Positions 56,670-64,000 of a DNA stretch of 64,000 nucleotides are shown here, piece after piece. The notes under the pieces were generated by a model, which was not told the DNA's origin, did no database searches, and worked only from the letters and a program-made list of their open reading frames with translations. A program made the translations under genes and the position numbers. The stretch's first letter is position 1, and every line of letters begins with the position of its first letter. This DNA is from Aspidiotus rigidus (lineage: Eukaryota > Arthropoda > Insecta > Hemiptera > Diaspididae), in assembly GCA_035079385.1 (NCBI GenBank), contig JAVHKY010000043.1, forward strand, positions 248,001 through 312,000, read 5' to 3'.

Positions 56670-57775
56670 TTACTACTGAAAGGAAGCAAGTGGGACAAAT
56701 ATTTGGATCAAATTTTTTTTGTTGGAGTTTACTATATAACTTAAGAAATTGGGATTGTAATTTGCATTAGAAGACACAGAGGTGAATTCTTTAGCTAGTA
56801 GTTTGGAGATAAGAAGAGGATCTGATGTGATTGTGGTAATTGTTTTCAGTTGGGTGATGGGATGGAAGGAACCAATGCCTGTCAGTTCCTTGATATCTCT
56901 CCATATAGTAGAGGTGGACACAGGGTGGTTGAATTGTGCAACAAATGAACTCCAGGACTGTTTCATTCCAGAACGGATTAAGAGTTCTTGCTTTGGCGCG
57001 GGCTTTCTTATAAAAGTATCAAATCAGTTTGGGTGCGATTGAAGTTGTGAGTACAAAGAATTTTTTTGCATGTTTTGATGGCTTGATGGATTTTGTCTGA
57101 CCACCAAGGGACTTGATTACGTTTCTTTGTTCCTGAAGTGTGAAGGATAGAGAGTTCTGCAGCGTTGGTAATGAACTTGGTAAATGTTTCTAGTGCTATG
57201 GAGGGTTGAAGGGGCCTGAAAGGGATGACGCGTGTTTGAAGTGAAGTCTTGAAAGAGGTCCTAGTTGGTTTTGTTGATGAGCCAGCAAGCAGTGGTTCAG
57301 AAATTGTTATGGGATAGAGTTTGCAATTGGATAAGAATACGGAAGTGATCATTGTCGCATAGGTCAGGGTGGGTAGACCAAATGAGTTTGGGAGAGAGGA
57401 AAGAGGAGGAGAAGGCAAGATCAATTGCTGAAAGTGAGCCGGAAGTAGAATTAAGATAAGTAGGGGTCCCAGGGATGTTGAGGAGAGGTAGTTCATTATT
57501 ACCAGGGAGTAGGTCATCTGAAATGTTGCCGCGTGAATTTGGGTGAAATTTGTTCAAGATAAGACCCCAGGTGAAACTGTGAACGTTAAAGTCTCTACAA
57601 ATTATGTAAGTGATTGAATAAGATTGACTATGTCAAAAAAGTTGATGTTATGTAAAGGAAGGAGATAGATTTCTTTAAGGGTAATGATGATTGAATTGTA
57701 TAGTGAAATCAGTTGTTGTAGTTCAGGCAGTTGTTCAAAGTATCCGTTCAAGTTCCACTAGAGGAGAAGAGTCAT
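56670..57775 (-). pseudogene. Jockey-type non-LTR retrotransposon fragment: endonuclease and linker
   Basis: Read on the minus strand from 57,775: QWNLNGYFEQLPELQQLISL (apurinic endonuclease start), ICRDFNVHSFTWG, SRGNISDDLL, PTYLNSTSGSLSAIDLAF and STHPDLCDNDHFRILIQL, the S-x-x-S-A-I-D-L and S/C-D-H-x-x-I boxes, then WWSDKIHQAIKTCKK and KQSWSSFVAQFNHPVSTSTI. Frames change several times. It ends before the RT palm motifs, so only ORF2's front part is present. It lies inside the decayed gypsy element. Confidence 0.75.
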
Positions 57776-57796
57776 GTATCAAAAAATGAAATCATA

Positions 57797-57840
57797 AAGG
57801 CAGAGAAAGAGAGAGAGAGAGAGGGGGTGGGGTAGGGAAG
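57797..57840 (+). repeat. Purine-rich tract with (GA)n
   Basis: GGCAGAGAAAGAGAGAGAGA followed by GAGGGGGTGGGGTAGGGAAG, just upstream of repeat copy B. It could be a polypurine tract of the gypsy element or simple sequence next to the Jockey fragment. Confidence 0.45.
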
Positions 57841-57874
57841 AAAAACAATGTTCTTTGCTTGAATGCAATGTTTT

Positions 57875-58122
57875 AAATTAAATTTGAACTTATTCTATAC
57901 AGTATTATTACAAAAGTAGGGTGTTGATGCTATAGCTCTGAGAATCCTACCAGAACGCAAAAGCATGATAAGAACATCCTCCTAATATTCAGGATAGTTT
58001 AAAATTGCGTTCCTTTCCAGTTCATAAATAATGATACAAAATGGGATACGTGCACAAAGAATATTTTTCTAAAAATTCTGGATGAAATATTCTATCCTAG
58101 CCCTTATGCATCCGCAGGTTTA
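57875..58122 (+). repeat. Repeat copy B (possible LTR)
   Basis: Direct copy of 49,014-49,312 with small deletions. It follows a purine-rich tract, as a 3' LTR would. Same doubts as for copy A. Confidence 0.55.
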
Positions 58123-59329
58123 AAAAATAATGATAAATTAAAAAAATAAAGTTCCCTAGCAAACAATACGCTGTGACATCACAACAGCATTAGCTTTCAG
58201 AGCTCGATTTTGATTGGTGAATAACAGCAAAATGAGGTTGATGTGGATGTATTAACTAGACTACAATGCACTAGTTCAGTTTGTAGTGCTGTATTGAGGA
58301 CGTTGAGAATTGACCAATGTAAATGCCTTAGAAGATATATGATTGTAACATTATTTAATTTTTTCCCCTTCAACCTAATCGAAACACTAAATTTTTGTTT
58401 CATAACTTTTCGTCATTATATCATGTTTAACCATGTTACTTTGCACCATCATCATTAAGAAAGAAGGAAAACTACTCAAGAGGCATATGTGAAACAGTAA
58501 TCTGAATCTTATTCAACCATGGAAGGAAACAATACTAAAACTACCCTTGTTGTTATGTAGTCATAAGAAAATTTCAGAAATTTCACCTGATTTCCTTCAA
58601 TGAATGAGAACTTTCTTTTGATTCCAATTTTAGTTTAGATGTGACGATGATACTTATTGATTTCTTCAATTATGATTTTTCTGAAGGAAGTTCTAAGAGA
58701 GAATATTGAGTCTTATGATTTCATATCTTGAAAATTCTGTATATGATGGAATGGAGTTTGAAATGGTATCAAAAATTTGTACAACTTGTGAGTCCACGTT
58801 CCAGAATTAGTGCTTTGCTCTCTCCCTCACTACCTCAAAAAGAAATTTAAATCTTTATTTCGATTTTTGATTGAAATTCAGCGTGGGGTCTGAAAAATAT
58901 ACTCAAACGACCCCGCAAAACTTCAAAATAGGCTAATGAGCTGAAAGAAAGTTATTATTGAAAGCTTTGAAATATAATCCGGTATTGAATTAAACTCTGA
59001 GATGAAAAAGGAGAAAAAAATATGCGTTATCTTCTTGGAGATTCTAAATTATCACTCCAACAAATTAATATTTTGTATCCGAAATTTCAAAATCAAAGAT
59101 AACTTATTTCCAAGACCATTCGCAATATTGAAGCCTTCTCCCTTCTTGGATACATAATATGTACAATAAATTTTAAAAATTTTGCTTACCTACTTTTTAA
59201 AAGTAGATCAGATCCTTTGCTTCCTTAAAGAACTACAATTTGTTGTGTGTTTATATGAGAGAGATGTTAGATGACTGTATCGCAAATGATTATCTGTAAA
59301 CTTCTATGTTACTCTCTAAAAAAAGGATA
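58123..59329. other. Non-coding interval
   Basis: AT-rich. Short frames at 58,197-58,458 lie on both strands and have no family resemblance. Nothing recognised. Confidence 0.5.
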
Positions 59330-59540
59330 GAATATTTTATCCAGAATTTTTAGAAATAAAATTCTTTTTAAGCACGTATTCCATTTCATATCATTATTTG
59401 AGACCTGGAAAAGAACGCAATTTTGAACTATCCTGAATATTAGAAAGTCTTATAAATAAAAATAAGCCAATACGTTCTTATCATGCTTTTGCGTTCTTCA
59501 AGTATAGGAATCTAAGGGCCAAGCTCCGACGACCTATTCA
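59330..59540 (-). repeat. Repeat copy C, inverted
   Basis: The complement includes GAACGCAAAAGCATGATAAG, CTAATATTCAGGATAGTTCA and TGGATAAAATATTCTATCC, matching copies A and B. Confidence 0.65.
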
Positions 59541-60059
59541 AATTCGGGTCAATATATTGCAATCGAGCAAAGAACAATAATTTAGAAATTTTCAAACCAA
59601 AACTCGGAAATACATGTCATTATTTACATTATCTATTAGGGCCTGTGTATTGAAACAATGGAAAATGAGATGAAATGAGATTTGGTTTCTTAGATTGACA
59701 TTGTTTAGGAGGCCTATTTCAATCCTGCTAAATGAAATCTTACTTTTCAACTTTTTCTTGCAGCGAAGTTTCTTTCCCCCTAAATATCTGACTGTTTAAA
59801 ATAATCGACAGCTTCATTTTTTTCTTTCTTCAAGTCAAGATGAGTATTAATGCAATAATGCGCTCACAGTGGTAGTATGCTGATAGTCAATCTTAGATGA
59901 TCACCAAAATGCTTAATTCTATTTTTGAAGGCATAGTTTAGAGAATATTTGGTTCTTGACAGTTTTCGTCTATCTGACCTGTATTTGGTTTCTTCGTTTA
60001 CCGATCGTTTTGGCAATGTACAAAATGATATACTATCCTACTTAGCAACATGAGGTTCA

Positions 60060-60360
60060 TCCGAGTTCCATCTCATTGGCAACATTGCTGGAACTCAGTT
60101 TCCTTGATTCTACAATTATATATCTTAGCGGAGCTCACATTTCGCATTATTATATCATATATTGCTGGACCTCGGATTGCACAATTCCATGAGATATACT
60201 TCTTCTTAATTAAGGGGTGAATCTTACCCCTCCGCATGGTATAACATTTAAATTCATTTTCCAAGACTGTGGGTATAGCGCCCGTTGCGCTAGCTCAATT
60301 TTATCATGTGGATCTCAGGTTACCCACATATACTGCGGAGCTCAGATTCCGCGAACGTAA
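60060..60360. repeat. Loose tandem array of GGA(G/A)CTC(A/G)G words
   Basis: TGGAACTCAGTTTCC, CGGAGCTCACATTTCGC, TGGACCTCGGATTGCAC, TGGATCTCAGGTTACCC and CGGAGCTCAGATTCCGCG are spaced about 55-130 bp apart, with TATATA between. Same style as 45,660-46,085. A (TA)n tract (60,361-60,414) follows. Confidence 0.6.

Positions 60361-60414
<54 letters not shown>
60361..60414. repeat. (TA)n microsatellite
   Basis: About 27 uninterrupted TA units at the junction between the GGAGCTC array and the inverted copy of the 13.4-kb repeat. Confidence 0.95.
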
Positions 60415-60417
<3 letters not shown>

Positions 60418-60665
60418 AGGAGGGGAACGTCCTATTTTATACTAGGTTTATAATAGGTTTAGGCTCGCTTGAATTCTCAATAACAAAACCAATTTGATTC
60501 ATAGAACAGGTTCCCTCCGTTCCTCTTTTCACTTCGTTAAGGAAGCCGTCGTTTTCCAAGTCCCCCTCATGTCGTATATGGCGAGAGGGTCGAAATTTTT
60601 CCAAGTTTTTTGCCGGACGGCGTATGGCGCACGGCAAATTTCTCAAAAAAAAAACATAAAACACA
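60415..60665 (-). repeat. Inverted copy of the 13.4-kb repeat
   Basis: Its right part is the reverse of the GCCGTGCGCCGTCCAGC and GACTCTCGAGCCATATATGA region. CATAGAACAGGTTCCCTCCG and TTCGTTAAGGAAGCCGTCGT match 13,815-13,868. Confidence 0.7.
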
Positions 60666-61069
60666 TGCCCCGTTAAAATTTTCGTAGACTATAGCCAAAC
60701 AACAAATCCTTAACTGGTACCTGCAAGATATCCAATCCCCGAAGTAGAGGATTTATACAAGAAATAGAATGGAAGCATAGAATTTTGCGCCTGAAATGCT
60801 TCCAAAGCGTATCTTCACAATCATCATGTTGGAAATTACAAAACAAAGTAAATAAGCAAATTAAAATAATGAAATAAATCAAATGAAGAGCTAAAATTTA
60901 GAATTTTGACCGACTTTTGCACTACATATTTCAGTCCGACTGTTGCAGCTACCATCTTAAGGTATGAACTAGGCGATTAAAGAAAGTAGAAATCGCATTA
61001 CATATAATTGTTACAGGATGAGTCAGGAATATTATATCGGAGGAAAGGATTGAAATACCTAAACAGCAT
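60666..61069. other. Non-coding interval
   Basis: AT-rich, one short minus-strand frame (60,673-60,882) without resemblance. Nothing recognised. Confidence 0.5.
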
Positions 61070-61430
61070 CCAGGTTGTTGAGCAGGCGGTAACCAGAAAG
61101 GTGGGAGCGATTTAGAGTTTTGATAGTGTGATACTCCTCCAACCTATTCATGCGGCTACCCTTTTTGCATCAATGCAACATGGTGGCGAGAACATCGCTG
61201 AAGGGGTGAGTTTTCTTGATACAGAGCCGAAATATAGCAGAACTATCATCACTATTTTCTTAATGTGTTACTAGCGCGTAACTTATCCAGTTTATTAAGG
61301 TGCTCAGAGAATCTTACTGAGAGAATTTTACCCGTCTAGCCTATGTATGAGTCCTCACACTGACAAGTCAGTCAGTAAATCCCAGAAGCTTCTAAGGCTG
61401 GTATCGGATCCTTCAAGACAGAAAGGTCAC
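61070..61430 (-). pseudogene. Penelope-like GIY-YIG domain, decayed
   Basis: Minus strand: DPIPALEASGIY, then after a stop LTCQCEDSYIG and, after another, TGKILSVRFSEHLNK. This is the GIY...YIG core with a Cys pair and the R-F-x-x-H motif. Further on MNRLEEYHTIKTL corresponds to the C-terminal Leu-Glu-Glu-Tyr segment. It directly follows the RT remnant on the same strand. Confidence 0.7.
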
Positions 61431-61479
61431 CAACCTAGGTTAGAGGATAGAACCCCAACTTTTAATCAGCCCGGCTGAG

Positions 61480-62205
61480 CTCCCTGGCTAATCGGTCGGA
61501 ATCGCGACCTAAATAAGGCATGCGGAGCCATTTAGTTCTAAGTTCAGTTGATGCGGAAGGAGAGGTAGGGGAACCGGAAGGCTGCAGAAGTGTGAGGAAA
61601 CGAATTTGGAAAATCCTGGCTTAGAACGAGAGCATTTTAGAAAACGGCGCAGAGTGATCTTTTTGATCAGGAAACTGATAACCACAATTAGACCATTTCT
61701 TGTAGCAACAGCTTGGATAGTCTCGATTTCTTTCTTTTTAGCAGACGTTGAAAGTGGAATAGACCATATGTGATTAATAGCAAAATAGAGGATGGTATAT
61801 TTATGCCATGTAGGGTGAAGCAAACCTTGGTGAATTGACACGCCAGTATAAGTTGCCTTTCGAAAGATAGAGAAAGGACATAATATAACACAAAAAAAAA
61901 ATTAATAAAAAATACCCGAGTCCCTAATTTAATTAATACAGGATAGAAACGTTTCTAGCCGACAGGTTTTTTTTTTGTGTGTGTGTTATAATGTCCTTTT
62001 GAAATGTGTCGCACCACTATGGAACAGATCGAAATTAATGATAGAGAAGTCAAGTACAAGTAAGTTGTCTGGTGTCAATCGGATACATAGATCGAGGAAG
62101 TTTGGCTCCTTGTTTCCCATTTTCATAGTGAATGAGATATTCTTATAGTAAGAATTGTGGGGTGTAGAAACTGGTTCTCTCGGAATGGTGCATAATGTCA
62201 CCAGA
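61480..62205 (-). pseudogene. Penelope-like reverse transcriptase, C-terminal part
   Basis: Minus strand: GNKEPNFLDLCIRL, then HSGATHFKRT; after a frameshift HKYTILYFAINHIWSIPLST, KKKEIETIQAVATRNGLI and FLIKK. NFLDL, H-K-x-x-x-x-Y-A-I-x-x-x-x-x-I-P-L and E-I-x-x-I---A--NG- are the usual succession after the PLE RT core. With the GIY-YIG part just downstream this is the most complete PLE remnant in the window. Confidence 0.72.
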
Positions 62206-64000
62206 TTAAATCGACTATTGTGGACTTACGATGGAATTTTGAGTGACTGAATGGACACCAATAGTCTTAAAAGGGGAAGGGGATACCTATGGGAAACAGT
62301 TTCAACTACCAAAAAGATGGGTGGTCAGAGCAATGAAGAAGAAGAAGAATTTACAGCCGAAACTAAATCTAACTATTATAGACGAGATGGAGACCCAAGA
62401 TTGATTACTACGATGTAACTATAAACCAATCGACACTTGCGGTACAAGGTACGAAAATATCCTACGACTAAGACACGCCCTCCCCATTTTAGAGGACAGA
62501 ATCAAAATACTAGAAATCAGCCAAAATGCGCATACAAGTAAGCATAGAGGAAGGTAGAAGAGAGATTTGAAACTGAAAATCCATGTGCACCATGCCACTA
62601 CTCGTCACGTTATACTGGTGGTACCCTGAAGAAAAATCATCTGGAATGAATGATTGTATACACAGTTGTATCGGCGTTTAATGATATTAATGTCAAATAC
62701 AATTAATTCTACTGTACATTACCAGATGACTCATATACGTTCTAATTGTAGAGCTTTTTGTAGCATATCCTCCGCCGCATCCCCGTTCAGATTTTTCCCT
62801 TTGGGTTAATACCTTTTGGCGGGTGGGTTGACCGTGGGTATCTTTCACAAACCCACAGCTCAGACATGGCTCAGAGCCCGTTTGGTTTTCACTCCTTGAA
62901 CAATGGTATCCCTCTCGGAAGCAGAAAAAAGAGTTACTACTTTTATCCTCAAACTTCAGTCGAATAGGTGGATAGGCTGTCGAAAGTAGCAGAATCTTGA
63001 TGTGATTACGTGTCGGATTAAACGTTGCATTTCTGACCGTAAAACAGGAGAGGCAAACACCATACGCACATCAAATTTTAAGGTGGTCGAGATTGACTCG
63101 AAAATGACCCAGATATGCTACTTACGACCATTCCGTATGTAAAAAAAAATAAATAGATAAATGGATTTACAGTGACTGAGCTCAACTTTAACACATGCGG
63201 ATGTGTGTGGGGGCGGGGGGTAGATCATCTCCACTCCCGTTTGTTGTACAACACATCCGGACGCACACTGAATTTCGTGGCGGGAACTCATAAGTTCACA
63301 AACCAAAAAATAGCATAAAAATGCACGTCAATTGCCCCTCCACTATCTCGATGATAGATAAGACAGACAATAAAATATTCACTGCATACAGTACAATGTA
63401 ATTTACATATGAATATAAGGAAAACAATGGATGGTTGAATACGTACGACGAGCCATATTCTTCCGTCAGGATATTTCAGTAATTTTTACGAGTGAGAAAA
63501 AACAAAAGAAGAAAAAAATGCACACATTATTGTCCGAAGTATCTACAACGAAAATAAGGAACAAAACTGCTATGACGAAATGACGTACACATATACACCA
63601 CAATAGTATGAGTATTTTGTAAATTCTCTCAAATTAGTTCACGCTTCAATTTGAGGTTTTTTACAAACCACTCATGGTATCAGCACCAAGTTTGTACATT
63701 AACATCTTTGGATATGTATTTGTAATAATATGGGTACGTATACCAATATTTGAAAAAAAAAAAAAAAAAAGGTAGGCGTAATGCAGAAACGGTATCTATT
63801 CGTAAAACGTTATTTTGCAGATACTTGAAATATTTTATGAAAGACACAACATAAAGCGTATTTTCAAACTTTGGAGAACAAAGTTAATAAGTACATTGGA
63901 ATAGTAATACCGGTACGTCAATTAATCAATGTACACTCATATGTGACTTTAGATACTGACGTTTTATTTATTGCCAAAATTGTCGCACCTAGGGCATCCA
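62206..64000. other. Non-coding interval at the window end
   Basis: No gene recognised. Contains the repeat shared with 37.4 kb (63,612-63,760) and a poly(A) tract at 63,753-63,770. The + strand near 62,540-62,640 reads ENPCAPCHYSSRYTGG in an otherwise broken frame, too little to classify. Confidence 0.45.

Noticed and set aside
57797..57840. Regulatory GAGA element
   Set aside because: More simply a GA microsatellite or retroelement polypurine tract; no promoter is visible near it.

Overview
This is AT-rich eukaryotic nuclear DNA: intron-split coding sequence with GT-AG junctions, long introns, microsatellites and many transposable-element (TE) remnants. The one host gene I can identify is the 3' half of a Dscam-type cell-adhesion gene, which points to an arthropod, probably an insect. 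Base composition and repeat style would suit a hemipteran, but nothing here proves it.

The Dscam-like gene covers 1 to about 41,505 on the + strand. Fifteen exons could be placed by homology and splice phase. In order they encode the end of one fibronectin type III (FN) domain, two complete FN domains, the tenth immunoglobulin domain (Ig10), two more FN domains, a transmembrane segment and the cytoplasmic tail. All 14 junctions keep phase and no exon holds a stop or frameshift, so the gene looks functional. Its 5' part lies outside the window. The last coding exon (40,298-40,496) follows an 18-kb intron; poly(A) signals lie at 40,878 and 41,500.

The introns hold most of the TE load. The 4.9-kb intron before the last FN exon has a Penelope-like (PLE) reverse-transcriptase remnant and a mariner-type MITE. 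The 9-kb intron has a 3.5-kb Mutator-like element (MULE) with a FLYWCH finger and 9-bp target duplication, itself hit by a 233-bp MITE, a 251-bp MITE and a hAT-like insertion. A pogo-type MITE lies upstream of it. The 18-kb intron has a 2.7-kb direct repeat pair around a PLE GIY-YIG fragment, a second GIY-YIG fragment, and an LTR-type segment with gag-position reading frames closed by an inverted, truncated LTR copy.

Downstream of the gene (41.5-64 kb) no intact host gene is visible. The interval contains a tRNA-like sequence, MITE copies related to those in the introns, a Tigger-type transposase stub, an unusual alternating tandem repeat, a decayed Ty3/gypsy element, and a PLE remnant with both RT and GIY-YIG parts. 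The gypsy element is interrupted in pol by a Ginger/KRBA2-like DNA element and further on by a Jockey-type fragment. In two cases (MULE/hAT and gypsy/Ginger) removing the insert and one copy of its target duplication restores the host element's reading frame, which gives an order of events.
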